A stretch of DNA of 64,000 nt, taken from NCBI RefSeq assembly GCF_001427145.1, contig NZ_LMGL01000003.1, forward strand, positions 324,878 through 388,877. Direction: 5' to 3'. The position numbers and the translations under genes were made by a program. The notes beneath the pieces are model-generated. The model worked only from the letters and a program-made list of their open reading frames with translations, was not told where the DNA came from and searched no databases. The DNA comes from Microbacterium sp. Root166 (GTDB lineage Bacteria > Actinomycetota > Actinomycetes > Actinomycetales > Microbacteriaceae). Positions 1 through 8,477 of the stretch are shown piece by piece. Each line of letters starts with the position of its first letter. The stretch's first letter is position 1.

Positions 1-135
1 CTTGTCGACGAGCGCATCGAGCTGCGCGCGGACGCCTGCCGACGCGGTCTCGCGTGCCTGCGGGGTCAGCAGCTGCCGGCGCTCCCGGAGCTCTGCACGG
101 AGGGCGCGCTTCGCGTCTGCGATCGCGTCGGACAT
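1..135 (-). CDS. 5-formyltetrahydrofolate cyclo-ligase (5' part only)
   Basis: First 45 codons of a minus-strand gene that runs off the left edge. The peptide begins MSDAIADAKRALRAEL and continues with the K-x-x-L-R...R-x-x-L...R pattern that opens 5-formyltetrahydrofolate cyclo-ligases (MTHFS family), which convert 5-formyl-THF to 5,10-methenyl-THF with ATP. The ATP and substrate motifs lie outside the window. The start is the ATG at 135, because a TAGAAT hexamer (148 down to 143) ends 7 nt upstream, as expected for a leaderless transcript. Divergence from galU is a common actinobacterial arrangement and supports the call. Confidence 0.75.
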   Translation of the reverse strand, partial: MSDAIADAKRALRAELRERRQLLTPQARETASAGVRAQLDALVDK

Positions 136-250
136 GCTCTCGATTCTAGGCGTCGCCCTGTAGCCCCCGGCGCACCCGCGGATTACCCTGCTCGCCGACC
201 GCTTGTCAACGAGCACGGGGCCCGTCGAGGCCAGACCCTAGAATGCAGGC
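136..250. promoter_or_regulatory. Divergent leaderless promoters of the folate cyclo-ligase gene and galU
   Basis: Both divergent genes have the same -10 hexamer, TAGAAT. It lies at 148-143 on the minus strand, 7 nt before the ATG at 135, and at 239-244 on the plus strand, 6 nt before the galU ATG at 251. Neither start has a Shine-Dalgarno sequence. The spacing puts the first transcribed base on or next to the A of each ATG. No convincing -35 element at about 17 bp was found for either. Confidence 0.6.
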
Positions 251-1141
251 ATGCCTCCCCATTCTTCGATCAAGGCCGTCATTCCCGCGGCCGGCCTCGG
301 TACCCGCTTCCTGCCCGCCACCAAGGCGATGCCGAAGGAGATGCTGCCGGTCGTCGACAAGCCGGCCATCCAGTACGTCGTCGAAGAGGCCGCCCAGGCG
401 GGCATCGATGACATCCTCGTGATCATCGGCCGCAACAAGAACGCGATCTCGAACCACTTCGACTCGGTGCCCGAGCTCGAGGAGAAGCTGAAGGACAAGG
501 GCGACGACGACCGCCTGCGCCGGGTGATGGCATCCAGCGACCTCGCCGACATCCACTTCGTCCGTCAGGGCGAGCCCAAGGGCCTCGGCCACGCGGTGCT
601 GCGCGCCAAGGCGCACGTGGGCGATTCGTCGTTCGCGGTGCTCCTCGGTGACGACCTCATCGACGAGCGCGACGCGCTGCTGACCACGATGATCGCCGAG
701 CACGAGCGCACCGGCGCGACCATCATCGCCCTCATGGAGGTCGACCCGAACTCCATCCACCTGTACGGCGCCGCCGCGGTGGAGACCACCGACGACGACG
801 GCATCGTCAAGGTGACCGGCCTCGTCGAGAAGCCGGCCAAGGAGGACGCACCCTCCAACCTGGCCATCATCGGCCGCTACGTGCTGACCCCGCAGGTGTT
901 CGAGATCCTCGAGCGCACCGAGCCCGGCAAGGGCGGCGAGATCCAGCTCACCGACGCGCTTCAGGAACTCGCGGCCGACCCCGAAGGACCCGGCGTGTAC
1001 GGCGTGATCTTCGGAGGCCGCCGCTACGACACCGGCGATAGAGTGGACTACATCAAGGCCATCGTCCAGCTCGCCGCCGATCGGGACGATCTCGGACCCG
1101 AGCTGCGGCCCTGGTTCAAGGAGTTCGCGGCAGGGCTCTGA
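251..1141 (+). CDS. galU: UTP--glucose-1-phosphate uridylyltransferase
   Basis: Makes UDP-glucose from UTP and glucose-1-phosphate, the precursor of cell-wall and exopolysaccharide glycans. The 296-residue protein has the nucleotidyltransferase signature near its N-terminus (PAAGLGTRFLPATKAMPKEM), a central GDD (LLGDDLID) and the KGGEIQLTDALQ block typical of bacterial GalU. Length is normal for the family. The ATG is chosen because TAGAAT ends 6 nt upstream. It is followed after 23 bp by rimJ and then glpR, the usual actinobacterial neighbourhood, except that the moeA/glp gene normally found here is absent. Confidence 0.95.
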   Translation: MPPHSSIKAVIPAAGLGTRFLPATKAMPKEMLPVVDKPAIQYVVEEAAQAGIDDILVIIGRNKNAISNHFDSVPELEEKLKDKGDDDRLRRVMASSDLADIHFVRQGEPKGLGHAVLRAKAHVGDSSFAVLLGDDLIDERDALLTTMIAEHERTGATIIALMEVDPNSIHLYGAAAVETTDDDGIVKVTGLVEKPAKEDAPSNLAIIGRYVLTPQVFEILERTEPGKGGEIQLTDALQELAADPEGPGVYGVIFGGRRYDTGDRVDYIKAIVQLAADRDDLGPELRPWFKEFAAGL

Positions 1142-1164
1142 CGCCGCCGGCACGAGGGGGTCAC

Positions 1165-1794
1165 ATGGAGCTGACGGCTCCCCGCAGGCACGGGCCGGTG
1201 TCCATCCGGCTGGTGCGCCAGCGCGATGCCCGCATCCTTCAAAGCGAGCTCCAGTCGAATCGCGAATGGCTGAGCCCGTGGGAGGCGACCAGCCCCGACG
1301 GGCCGGTGTCGTTCGACATGCGCCTCGGCGTCCGCCGGCTGCTGCAGCAGTATCGCGACGGTGCCGGTGTGCCCTTCGTCATGGAGCACGACGGCAACAT
1401 CGCCGGGCAGCTCAACGTCTGGGGCATCGCCCGCGGCTCGCTGGCCTCGGCCACGATCGGGTACTGGGTGAGCAAGCGCTTCGCCGGCCGCGGGATCACC
1501 CCGACGGCGGTGGCGATGGCCACGGACGTCTGCTTCTCGGAGCTGCGCCTGCACCGCATGGAGATCTGCATCCGTCCCGAAAACCACGCCAGCCTGCGGG
1601 TCGTCGAGAAGCTCGGGTTCCGGTACGAGGGGCTGCGTCGCCGCTTCATCCACATCGACGGCGACTGGCGCGACCACTACGCCTTCGCGCTCGTGCGCGA
1701 AGAGGTGCCTGAGGGCGTGCTGGCGCGCTGGGTGGCCGGACGCGCCCCGCAGGATGCCGCGACCGTGCCGCCGGCGGATCGCCTGCACGCCTAG
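1165..1794 (+). CDS. rimJ: GNAT-family N-acetyltransferase, RimJ-like
   Basis: A 209-residue GNAT acetyltransferase of the RimJ/RimL type, which acetylates protein N-termini (ribosomal protein S5 in E. coli) or other amines with acetyl-CoA. Visible features are the GYWVSKRFAGRGITPTAV acetyl-CoA pyrophosphate loop and the NHASLRVVEKLGFRYEG block near residues 135-155. The start has a purine-rich site (gaggggg) about 4 nt before the ATG, unlike its leaderless neighbours, so it is probably co-transcribed with galU. The position between galU and glpR matches rimJ of other actinobacteria. The substrate cannot be read from sequence. Confidence 0.85.
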   Translation: MELTAPRRHGPVSIRLVRQRDARILQSELQSNREWLSPWEATSPDGPVSFDMRLGVRRLLQQYRDGAGVPFVMEHDGNIAGQLNVWGIARGSLASATIGYWVSKRFAGRGITPTAVAMATDVCFSELRLHRMEICIRPENHASLRVVEKLGFRYEGLRRRFIHIDGDWRDHYAFALVREEVPEGVLARWVAGRAPQDAATVPPADRLHA

Positions 1795-1851
1795 CGCGGC
1801 GCGCGGCGCGCCGCTTCGACGGCCTGCGCGCCAGCGCTTACCGTGGTCAGC

Positions 1852-2814
1852 ATGGGTGGGCAGGTGCTGGGCGGGGGAGTCATCGTTCTCGTCGCCGTGC
1901 TCCTGTGGCTCGTCTACCTCCTTCCGACCTGGTACAGCCGCCGGCAGTACGACGCCGCCGAGCGCAACGCCGTGCGCCTGAACCAGGCCCTGCGCGTGCT
2001 CGCCGAGACGAGCGAGACGCCGGGTGAGGTCCACCTCGAGCTGAACGCCCGGACGGCGATGGCCCAGCAGCGCCTCGCCAAGCAGGCGCTGGCCGAACGC
2101 GAGTCCGCCGCACTCGAGCACGCCAAGGTCGACCTCGAACTCGCCCGCACCGAGCGCGCCGCCGCCGAAGCCGCCGCGCGCGTCGACATGGAGCGCGCCC
2201 GTGCCGAACGCGCCGTCGCGGAAGCCGCCGCTCGCGCGGAACTCCACGCCGCGCGCGTACAGCCGGCCGCACGACAGGCGCGTGCGCGCCGTCGCCTGCG
2301 GCTCTCTGCGACCGTCGTCGCGCTGGTCGCGATCGGCTTCGCGGTGTGGGGCGGCATCTCCATGGCGCTGGGTGGGTCCCAGCTGCTGCTGTGGACCTCG
2401 ATCGCCGTCGCCGGCGCCTCCGGGATGCTGCTGCAGCGCATGTCGCGCGTCGTCGCGCGCGCCACGGCGCGGACAGCGGATGCCGCGACCCGCGCCCCCG
2501 CCAGGCTGCAGGACGTCGAGCTCGAGCGCGAAACCCGCGAGTGGGCGCCCCGGGAACTGCCGCGCCCCCTCACGGCGTCCGCCGGATCGCGCGCCTCGGC
2601 AGTGCTCGAGGCCGAAGCCGCACGCGCGGCGCTGCGTCAGGCGGCACTCGAGCAGGCCGTGCGGGATCGTGCCGAGGCACAGCGGCCGCCGTCGATCGAC
2701 ACGGCCCGCACCGCCCGGACCGGCACGGACTTCTCGCGCATGGGATACGTCGACGACGCCGAGATCGAGGCGCACGTCCGCGACCTCCTCGCGCGCCGCG
2801 CCTCCGGCCAGTAG
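1852..2814 (+). CDS. GlpR/SepX-family divisome-associated membrane protein
   Basis: A 320-residue membrane protein. It has an N-terminal transmembrane segment (about residues 9-27) followed by WYSRRQYDAAER, a long Ala/Glu/Arg-rich coiled-coil-like stretch (about 60-148), two more hydrophobic segments (about 151-172 and 177-196) and a charged C-terminus. This N-terminal pattern and the location after galU-rimJ match the actinobacterial GlpR/SepX family, which in Corynebacterium and Streptomyces works at the divisome. The start is the ATG at 1852, because TACCGT at 1839-1844 ends 7 nt upstream. An in-frame GTG at 1843 would lie inside that -10 box. Its partner Glp (MoeA-like) is missing from the locus. 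Confidence 0.65.
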   Translation: MGGQVLGGGVIVLVAVLLWLVYLLPTWYSRRQYDAAERNAVRLNQALRVLAETSETPGEVHLELNARTAMAQQRLAKQALAERESAALEHAKVDLELARTERAAAEAAARVDMERARAERAVAEAAARAELHAARVQPAARQARARRRLRLSATVVALVAIGFAVWGGISMALGGSQLLLWTSIAVAGASGMLLQRMSRVVARATARTADAATRAPARLQDVELERETREWAPRELPRPLTASAGSRASAVLEAEAARAALRQAALEQAVRDRAEAQRPPSIDTARTARTGTDFSRMGYVDDAEIEAHVRDLLARRASGQ

Positions 2815-2825
2815 CCCAGGTCGAA

Positions 2826-2879
2826 TTGCCACTCGCGGCGGCTCAACTCCGGGAATGGCCGCATCAACTGGCAGCTCGG
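2826..2879. repeat. Palindromic intergenic repeat, copy 1
   Basis: An imperfect palindrome of about 54 bp that closely resembles the sequence at 4249-4305, in the same orientation. Shared blocks in order are TGCCA, CGGCGGCT, GCCGCA and CAACTGGCA. The two copies flank the amidohydrolase gene on both sides. The rest of this gap (2815-3003) shows nothing further that I recognise. Confidence 0.55.
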
Positions 2880-3003
2880 TGGTTCCGGTGTGCCCGGGTC
2901 GGGTGCCGGGGAGTGGCGTCGGAGAACGTCCGCGACGCCCGGGGTGGCGGCATCCGGAATCGGGGTGTCGTCCACGAACTCCGACGTGAGGTCCAGGCCG
3001 GGG

Positions 3004-4206
3004 TCAGGCCGCGTACAGGACTCGTCCGCCGCCGACCACGAGCTCGCGCGGGGGAGTGCGCACGAGCGCGTCCATGGCGTTCTCAGCGTCGATGAGCACG
3101 AGGTCGGCGCGGCCGCCCACGGCCAGACCGGCCGGCTCGAGTCCTGCGAAGGGCGCACCGGCCGACGTGGCGAGCTCGACGACGCGGCGCAGGTCGGCGT
3201 CGCGGACCAGGCTCGACGAACGCGCGTACTGCCACGCGATGCCGAGTGTGTCGCCGGTGCCGTAGGGGCTCCACAGGTCGCGGATGCCGTCGGTCCCGAA
3301 CCCGAATCGCACCCCGGCGGCGTCGAGCTCATGGAGGGGCAGCTGGGGCAGGCGCAGCGGCGCCACGGTCGTCATGGTGACGCCGAGCCCCGCCATCCGC
3401 TGCAGCAGGTCGCGCCGACGCGCGGCATCGACCTGCGCGAGGGCGAACCCGTGCGCGACGTTGACCTTGCCGATCAGTCCGAGCGCCTCGGTGCGGTCGA
3501 GGATCAGGTCGAACTGGAACGCGCCCAATTCGGCCGCGTCGTGCAGGTGGATGTCGATGCCGGCGCCCGTCGCGGCGGCGACGGCGAAGATCGCGTCGAG
3601 CTGGCCGACCGGGTCGCGGTCGATGCCGGCGGGGTCGAGTCCGCCGATGTGCTCGACGCCCGACTCGGCGGCCTTGCGGAGCAGCTCGAGCACGCCGGGG
3701 CGGCGGAGCACGCCGTCCTGCGGGAACGCCACGATCTCGGCCGTGATCGCGCCGTCGTACTCGGCGACCGCCTCGCGCACGACCTCGATGCCGCGCAGCC
3801 CGAGTCCGAGATCGACGTCCACGTGTGTGCGCAGCGCCGTCGTGCCGAAGCGGACGAACTCGGCGAGCACGCGACGCGTGATGTCGAGACTCGGGATGCC
3901 GAGCTCGTCGCGTCGCGCGCGTTCGTGCCGGATGCGACCGTCGGTGCCGCCCTCGCCGCCGTACGACTGCCAGGGGTGCCCGATCCAGGACTTGTCGACG
4001 TGCGCGTGGGTGTTGACGATTCCGGGCAGGGCCAGGTGTCCGCGCCCATCCACCTCGCCTTCGGCGATCGGAGCACCGGATGCCGCGCCCAGCGCCGTGA
4101 TGACGCCCGCCTCGTCGATCGCGACGTCGTGCAGCGCATCGCCGCCGACCTCGTCGAGACGCACATTGCGGACGGCCGACACACGTGGAAGGGCGGTGGA
4201 GCTCAT
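3004..4206 (-). CDS. Cytosine-deaminase-like metal-dependent amidohydrolase
   Basis: A 400-residue cytoplasmic amidohydrolase. It has a cyclic-amidohydrolase N-terminal strand region and the metal-binding NTHAHVDK motif (His67 and His69). Further motifs are DIHLHD, NVAHGFA and FGTDGIRDLWSPYGTGDTL, followed by the C-terminal GLAVGGRADLVLID segment. The order and spacing fit the CodA/AtzC-like branch that hydrolyses amine or ring amide bonds; the actual substrate is not determinable here. The ATG at 4206 has GAGGAT (4218 down to 4213) ending 6 nt upstream, so it is probably leaderless. The gene stands alone between two related palindromic repeats, which may mean it was acquired or moved as a unit. 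Confidence 0.75.
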   Translation of the reverse strand: MSSTALPRVSAVRNVRLDEVGGDALHDVAIDEAGVITALGAASGAPIAEGEVDGRGHLALPGIVNTHAHVDKSWIGHPWQSYGGEGGTDGRIRHERARRDELGIPSLDITRRVLAEFVRFGTTALRTHVDVDLGLGLRGIEVVREAVAEYDGAITAEIVAFPQDGVLRRPGVLELLRKAAESGVEHIGGLDPAGIDRDPVGQLDAIFAVAAATGAGIDIHLHDAAELGAFQFDLILDRTEALGLIGKVNVAHGFALAQVDAARRRDLLQRMAGLGVTMTTVAPLRLPQLPLHELDAAGVRFGFGTDGIRDLWSPYGTGDTLGIAWQYARSSSLVRDADLRRVVELATSAGAPFAGLEPAGLAVGGRADLVLIDAENAMDALVRTPPRELVVGGGRVLYAA

Positions 4207-4248
4207 GCGTCTATCCTCTCCCGGCGTGCCCCGCGGTCGGTCCTGGCA

Positions 4249-4305
4249 CCAGTTGCCAGTCCCGGCGGCTAAGACCCGTGCGAAGCCGCACCAACTGGCA
4301 ACTGG
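4249..4305. repeat. Palindromic intergenic repeat, copy 2
   Basis: A nested palindrome. The outer arms CCAGTTGCCAGT (4249-4260) and ACTGGCAACTGG (4294-4305) are perfect inverted repeats. An inner pair GCGGCT/AGCCGC closes a second stem. It is related to the sequence at 2826-2879 on the other side of the amidohydrolase gene and could form a strong hairpin in RNA or DNA. Confidence 0.7.
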
Positions 4306-4373
4306 CGGCCGGAAGCGTGGGAGGGCATCTCAAAGAGCGCCCCTCGGACCGTGATAATCTGGCTGAGGTTTAC

Positions 4374-4449
4374 GGGCCTGTGGCGCAGTTGGTAGCGCGC
4401 CTCGTTCGCATCGAGGAGGTCAGGGGTTCAAATCCCCTCAGGTCCACCA
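4374..4449 (+). tRNA. tRNA-Ala(CGC)
   Basis: A complete 76-nt tRNA including the encoded CCA. Acceptor stem GGGCCTG pairs with CAGGTCC and contains the G3:U70 wobble pair that identifies alanine tRNAs. The anticodon loop TTCGCAT gives anticodon CGC, reading GCG. The T-arm loop is TTCAAAT. It is followed directly by a hairpin terminator at 4456-4485. Confidence 0.95.
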
Positions 4450-4455
4450 ACACAA

Positions 4456-4485
4456 GAAACCCCCGGCTTGTCCGGGGGTTTTCTT
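4456..4485 (+). terminator. Rho-independent terminator after tRNA-Ala
   Basis: A stem of GAAACCCCCGG against CCGGGGGTTTT with a 5-nt loop (cttgt), followed by TTTTCTT. This is a classical intrinsic terminator just after the tRNA CCA end. Confidence 0.9.
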
Positions 4486-4519
4486 GCGTTTATGTGTCGG
4501 AGTATTTGAACCCCTGGGT

Positions 4520-4599
4520 GGGCCCACGCCGCCGAGGCTCCGCGCGCCGCGAAGCGGTGTGTGGAGGGGCGGTGGGGACAAATCCCCTCAGGTCCACCA
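4520..4599 (+). pseudogene. Decayed second tRNA-Ala copy
   Basis: An 80-nt stretch starts with an acceptor-like GGGCCC and ends with 22 bp (4579-4600) identical to the 3' end of the intact tRNA-Ala (4429-4450), including CCA. The T-loop is shortened, the anticodon arm is unrecognisable and the last acceptor pairs are broken. A second copy of the terminator hairpin follows. This is either a tandem duplication that decayed or the second att-like site left by an element inserted in the tRNA 3' end. No integrase gene is nearby. Confidence 0.6.
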
Positions 4600-4606
4600 A
4601 ACGCAA

Positions 4607-4633
4607 GAAACCCCCGACTTGTCGGGGGTTCTT
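4607..4633. terminator. Second copy of the tRNA terminator
   Basis: AAACCCCCGAC against GTCGGGGGTT with a short loop, homologous to the hairpin at 4456-4485. It lies 5 bp past the stop codon of the minus-strand macrodomain gene, so it may stop transcription from both sides. Confidence 0.7.
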
Positions 4634-4638
4634 CGCAT

Positions 4639-5133
4639 CTACAGGGCGGCCGTGATCTCCTCGTACGTGTTCTCGTCGAACGCGACGAGCCGGATCTCTT
4701 CGGCGCGGGTGCTGCTCGCGGCGATGGTGTCGATCGCAATGGCGATCGCCTCCGCGCGCGGCCACGCATAGACGCCGGCGCTGATCAGCGGGAACGCGAT
4801 GCTGCGTGCGCCGAGCTCGTCGGCGACCTCGAGCGAGCGCCGGTAGCAGGACTGCAGCAGCGTGCGATCGCGCTCTCCCGCGCCGTAGTTCGGCCCCACC
4901 GTGTGGATCACCCACCTCGCGGGCAGGCGCCCGCCGGTCGTCCAGCCGGCGTCGCCGGTGGCCAGTCCGTGCGGGAACCGCGCGATGCAGTCCTGCAGGA
5001 TCTCCGGACCTCCGGCGCGATGTATCGCCCCGTCGACGCCACCACCGCCGCGCATCGCCCGGTTCGCGGCGTTGACGATCGCGTCGGTCGCCTGGGTCGT
5101 GATGTCTCCATGGACAGCGCGAAGTCTGGTCAC
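4639..5133 (-). CDS. Macrodomain protein (O-acetyl-ADP-ribose / ADP-ribose hydrolase type)
   Basis: A 164-residue stand-alone macrodomain. It has the ADP-ribose-binding motifs DAIVNAANRAMRGGGGVDGAIH (residues about 17-38) and IAFPLISAGVYAWP (about 113-126), as in YmdB-type enzymes that deacetylate O-acetyl-ADP-ribose or remove ADP-ribose from proteins. Asn and Asp positions expected for catalysis (NAAN, GGVDGAI) are present. The start is the GTG at 5133, with CACAAT (5145 down to 5140) ending 6 nt upstream. It is not in an operon. Confidence 0.88.
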   Translation of the reverse strand: MTRLRAVHGDITTQATDAIVNAANRAMRGGGGVDGAIHRAGGPEILQDCIARFPHGLATGDAGWTTGGRLPARWVIHTVGPNYGAGERDRTLLQSCYRRSLEVADELGARSIAFPLISAGVYAWPRAEAIAIAIDTIAASSTRAEEIRLVAFDENTYEEITAAL

Positions 5134-5173
5134 ACGCTTATTGTGCCCGCGGGGTCGATCGGGCGGCCCTTCA

Positions 5174-5221
5174 ACAGGACAATCGGGCTTCCGCAGGAGG
5201 TTCGGGAGCCGAAGTTCCTGT
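5174..5221. repeat. Imperfect inverted repeat downstream of hemL
   Basis: ACAGGA...CGGGCTTCCG pairs imperfectly with CGGGAGCCG...TCCTGT, and a further TTCTCCTGTGG direct repeat follows to about 5241. It lies past the hemL stop (5261, minus strand), so it could terminate the heme operon. There is no clear U-tract. Confidence 0.4.
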
Positions 5222-5260
5222 GGAAGGCCGGTTCTCCTGTGGAGCGCGCGGGGGCTGAGG

Positions 5261-6589
5261 TCAGGCGGGGGTGGCGTCCGCGGCGGCGCGCGCTGCGGCC
5301 GGGAGGGCGTCGATGATCTGCCCGACGGCCGCGTCGTCGTGCGAGGCAGAGACGAACCACGCCTCGAACACCGACGGCGGCAGCGAGACGCCCTGGTCGA
5401 GCATCGCCCGGAAGAACGGCGGATACCGGAACGCCTCCTGCGCCTTTACCGTCGCGTAGTCGTACGGCTCGGTGTCGGTGAACTGGATCGAGAACAGGTT
5501 GCCCGAGCGCTGCACGACGTGCGCGACACCGGCGTCCGAGAGGGCGGATGCTGCGGCATCCGCAATCTGCGAAGCAGCCGCGTCGATGCGGGCGTAGGCG
5601 TCCGCGTCGAGGTTGTCCAGGGTCGCGCGCCCGGCGGCGACGGCGAGCGGATTGCCGCTCAGCGTGCCGGCCTGGTACACCGGCCCGAGCGGGGCGAGCA
5701 GCTCCATGAGCGCAGCGGATCCGCCGAGGGCGGCCAGCGGAAGCCCGCCGCCGACGACCTTGCCGAACGTGATCAGGTCGGGGGAGAAGGGCACCGGATC
5801 GATGCCGTACCAGCCGGCCGCGCCGACGCGGAAGCCGGTGAGCACCTCGTCGAGGATGAGCAGCGCGCCATGCGCGTGGGCGATCTCGGCGATGCCGGCG
5901 TTGAAGCCGTGCGCCGGAGGCACGATGCCCATGTTGGCAGGGGCGGCCTCGACGATGATGGCGGCGATCTCGTGCCCGCGCACGGCGAACACCTCGCGCA
6001 CGGCGTCGAGGTCGTTGTAGGGCAGCACGAGCGTCTGCGCGGCGATCGGCGCCGGAACGCCCGCGGAGCCCGGCATCGCGAGCGTCGCGACGCCCGAGCC
6101 GGCCTCGGCCAGCAGCCCGTCGGAGTGCCCGTGGTAGTGCCCGGCGAACTTCACGATGAGGTCGCGGCCGGTCGCGCCGCGCGCGAGGCGGATCGCGGTC
6201 ATCGTGGCCTCGGTGCCGGTGGACACCAGGCGCACGCGCTCGATCGGCGTCACACCGTCGCGGACGACTCGTGCCTCGATGAGCTCGGCGAGTTCGGTCT
6301 CGCCGGGGGTGCTCGCGCCGAAGCCGAGGCCGTGGGCCGCGGCATCCTGAACCGCCTTCACGACCGCGGGGTGCGCGTGCCCGAGGATCGCGGGACCCCA
6401 GGATCCGACGAGGTCGACGTACTCGCGCCCCTCGACGTCGGTGACCCGAGGGCCCGAGGCCGAGACGAAGAACCGGGGCGTCGTGCCGACCGAGCCGAAC
6501 GCCCGCACAGGGGAGTTGACCCCGCCCGGCATGGCGGCGCGGGCGCGCGCGAACTCGTCGGCGTTGGTCGTATGCGTCGTGTGCGTCAT
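5261..6589 (-). CDS. hemL: Glutamate-1-semialdehyde 2,1-aminomutase
   Basis: A 442-residue PLP enzyme that converts glutamate-1-semialdehyde to 5-aminolevulinate, the second step of the C5 heme pathway begun by HemA. Diagnostic segments are [15 protein letters not shown] at the N-terminus, the [13 protein letters not shown] block, and [16 protein letters not shown] with the PLP lysine. The ATG at 6589 overlaps the hemB stop by 4 bp (ATGA), so it is translationally coupled. A second ATG 9 bp upstream is less likely. This is the last gene of the hemE-hemL operon. Confidence 0.96.
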   Translation of the reverse strand: MTHTTHTTNADEFARARAAMPGGVNSPVRAFGSVGTTPRFFVSASGPRVTDVEGREYVDLVGSWGPAILGHAHPAVVKAVQDAAAHGLGFGASTPGETELAELIEARVVRDGVTPIERVRLVSTGTEATMTAIRLARGATGRDLIVKFAGHYHGHSDGLLAEAGSGVATLAMPGSAGVPAPIAAQTLVLPYNDLDAVREVFAVRGHEIAAIIVEAAPANMGIVPPAHGFNAGIAEIAHAHGALLILDEVLTGFRVGAAGWYGIDPVPFSPDLITFGKVVGGGLPLAALGGSAALMELLAPLGPVYQAGTLSGNPLAVAAGRATLDNLDADAYARIDAAASQIADAAASALSDAGVAHVVQRSGNLFSIQFTDTEPYDYATVKAQEAFRYPPFFRAMLDQGVSLPPSVFEAWFVSASHDDAAVGQIIDALPAAARAAADATPA

Positions 6590-7566
6590 CGGATCCATCC
6601 CGCCAGTTCGACAGCCCAGTAGGTCAGCACGGCATCGGCGCCGGCGCGGCGGATGCCGACCACCGACTCCTCGATCGCGCGACGGCGGTCGATCCAGCCG
6701 TTGGCGGCGGCGGCCTCGATCATCGCGTACTCGCCCGAGACCTGGTACGCCCAGACGGGGACGGGACTGGATGCCGCGGCATCGGCCAGCACGTCGAGAT
6801 AGCTCATCGCGGGCTTGACCATGACGATGTCGGCGCCCTCGGCGACGTCGAGCTCGATCTCGCGCAGGCCCTCGCGGCGGTTGGCGGGGTCGAGCTGGTA
6901 GCTGCGGCGGTCGCCCTCGAGCGAGGACTGCACGGCCTCGCGGAACGGACCGTAGAACGCCGACGCGTACTTCGCGGCGTAGCCGAGCAGCGGCACGCCG
7001 TCGTGGCCGGCGCCGTCGAGGGCGTCGCGCACGGCGGCGACCTGGCCGTCCATCATGCCGCTGAGTCCGAGCAGGTGCGAGCCCGCCTCGGCCTGCGCGA
7101 TCGCCATGTCGCGGTAGCGGATGAGCGAGGCATCGTTGTCGACGCGGCCGCGGGAGTCGAGCACGCCGCAGTGGCCGTGATCGGTGAACTCGTCCAGGCA
7201 CAGGTCGGTCTGCACGACCAGCGCGTCGCCGGCCTCGGCGACCGCGATGCGCGTCGCGACGTTCAGGATGCCGTCGGGATCGGTCGCGCCGGAGCCCTCG
7301 GCGTCCTTGTGCTCGGGCACGCCGAAGAGCATGAGGCCGCCGATGCCGGCGGCCGCGGCATCCGCCACCGCACGCTTGAGCGATTCGGTGGTGTGCTGCA
7401 CGACGCCCGGCATCGACGAGATCGGCACCGGCTCGGAGGCGCCCTCGCGCACGAACACCGGGAGGATCAGGTCGGCGGGGTGCAGGCGCGTCTCGCTGAC
7501 GAGGCGGCGCATCGCCGGGGTGGCGCGCAGGCGGCGCGGACGGATCGGGCCGGCAGTGGAGGTCAT
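6586..7566 (-). CDS. hemB: Delta-aminolevulinic acid dehydratase (porphobilinogen synthase)
   Basis: A 326-residue enzyme that condenses two 5-aminolevulinate molecules to porphobilinogen. The two Schiff-base lysines lie in [13 protein letters not shown] and [12 protein letters not shown]. The metal-binding segment is [14 protein letters not shown]: it has two of the three cysteines of zinc-type enzymes, with Asp at the middle position, so the metal preference is uncertain. Both ends overlap neighbours by 4 bp (ATGA with hemC upstream and hemL downstream). Confidence 0.96.
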   Translation of the reverse strand: MTSTAGPIRPRRLRATPAMRRLVSETRLHPADLILPVFVREGASEPVPISSMPGVVQHTTESLKRAVADAAAAGIGGLMLFGVPEHKDAEGSGATDPDGILNVATRIAVAEAGDALVVQTDLCLDEFTDHGHCGVLDSRGRVDNDASLIRYRDMAIAQAEAGSHLLGLSGMMDGQVAAVRDALDGAGHDGVPLLGYAAKYASAFYGPFREAVQSSLEGDRRSYQLDPANRREGLREIELDVAEGADIVMVKPAMSYLDVLADAAASSPVPVWAYQVSGEYAMIEAAAANGWIDRRRAIEESVVGIRRAGADAVLTYWAVELAGWIR

Positions 7567-8477
7567 GGGCGGGCTCCGGTCAGGCCGGCCGCGCCGGCGT
7601 CGAGCAGCTCACGGGCGACGCCTTCTGCGACGTCGCGCGAGACGTCGCCGCTGTCGGGCCAGACGGCGCCGTGCGAGGACGTGAGGACGGTCGTGCCGTC
7701 GAGGCTGTAGACGCTCGCCGACAGGAGGAGCAGCCCGGCGTCGACGACGGCACGCGCACCCAGGGGAGCGGAGCACCCGGCCTCGAGGAGCGCGAGGACT
7801 TCGCGCTCGGCTTCGACGGCGGCGCGGGTCTCGGCGTGGTCGAGCTTCGCGACGAGGTGCTCGTCACCGCGGCGCACCTCGACCGCGAGCGCACCCTGGC
7901 CCGGCGCGGTCGGCCAGCGGTCGGCGTCGAGGAACTCGGTGACGACGTCGCTGCGGCCCAGACGGCTGAGCCCGGCGGCGGCGAGGATGACGGCATCCAG
8001 GTCTCCGGCGCCGACGCGACCCAGGCGGGTGTCGACGTTGCCGCGGATGTCGACGACCTCGATGTCGGGGCGCTTCCGCCGCAGCTGCGCCATGCGGCGC
8101 GGCGAGCCCGTGCCGACCCGAGCGCCGGCGGGGAGGCTCTCGAGGGTCAGGCCGTCGCGCGCGCACAGAGCGTCGCGAGGGTCTTCGCGCGCCGGGATCG
8201 CGGCGACCACGAGCTGGTCGTGGGGCGCGGTCGGGAGGTCCTTGAGCGAGTGCACCACGACGTCGCAGCGGCCCTCGACGAGGGCATCGCGGAGGGCTCC
8301 GGTGAAGAGGCCGGTGCCGCCGGCGCGCGAGAGCGGCTCGTTCGAGCGGTCGCCCTCGGTCGAGATGGTCACGAGTTCGGTGGTCACGCCGTACGCCGCG
8401 GACAGGTCATCTGCGACCATGCCGGTCTGGGTCAGCGCGAGCGCGCTGCCCCGCGTGCCGATACGCAGCACGGTCAT
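7563..8477 (-). CDS. hemC: Hydroxymethylbilane synthase (porphobilinogen deaminase)
   Basis: A 304-residue enzyme that polymerises four porphobilinogens into hydroxymethylbilane. It starts [18 protein letters not shown], contains VHSLKDLPT and [11 protein letters not shown], and has the dipyrromethane-cofactor cysteine in [10 protein letters not shown]. The ATG at 8477 overlaps the hemQ stop by 4 bp. The next pathway enzyme, HemD (uroporphyrinogen III synthase), is not encoded after it; hemB follows directly. Confidence 0.96.
   Translation of the reverse strand: MTVLRIGTRGSALALTQTGMVADDLSAAYGVTTELVTISTEGDRSNEPLSRAGGTGLFTGALRDALVEGRCDVVVHSLKDLPTAPHDQLVVAAIPAREDPRDALCARDGLTLESLPAGARVGTGSPRRMAQLRRKRPDIEVVDIRGNVDTRLGRVGAGDLDAVILAAAGLSRLGRSDVVTEFLDADRWPTAPGQGALAVEVRRGDEHLVAKLDHAETRAAVEAEREVLALLEAGCSAPLGARAVVDAGLLLLSASVYSLDGTTVLTSSHGAVWPDSGDVSRDVAEGVARELLDAGAAGLTGARP

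Noticed and set aside
203..208. TTGTCA as a -35 box for galU
   Set aside because: It is 30 bp from the TAGAAT box; a spacer near 17 bp is needed.
4450..4600. Integrated mobile element between the duplicated tRNA ends
   Set aside because: The 150-bp interval has no integrase, no gene and no room for an element; kept only as a possible scar.
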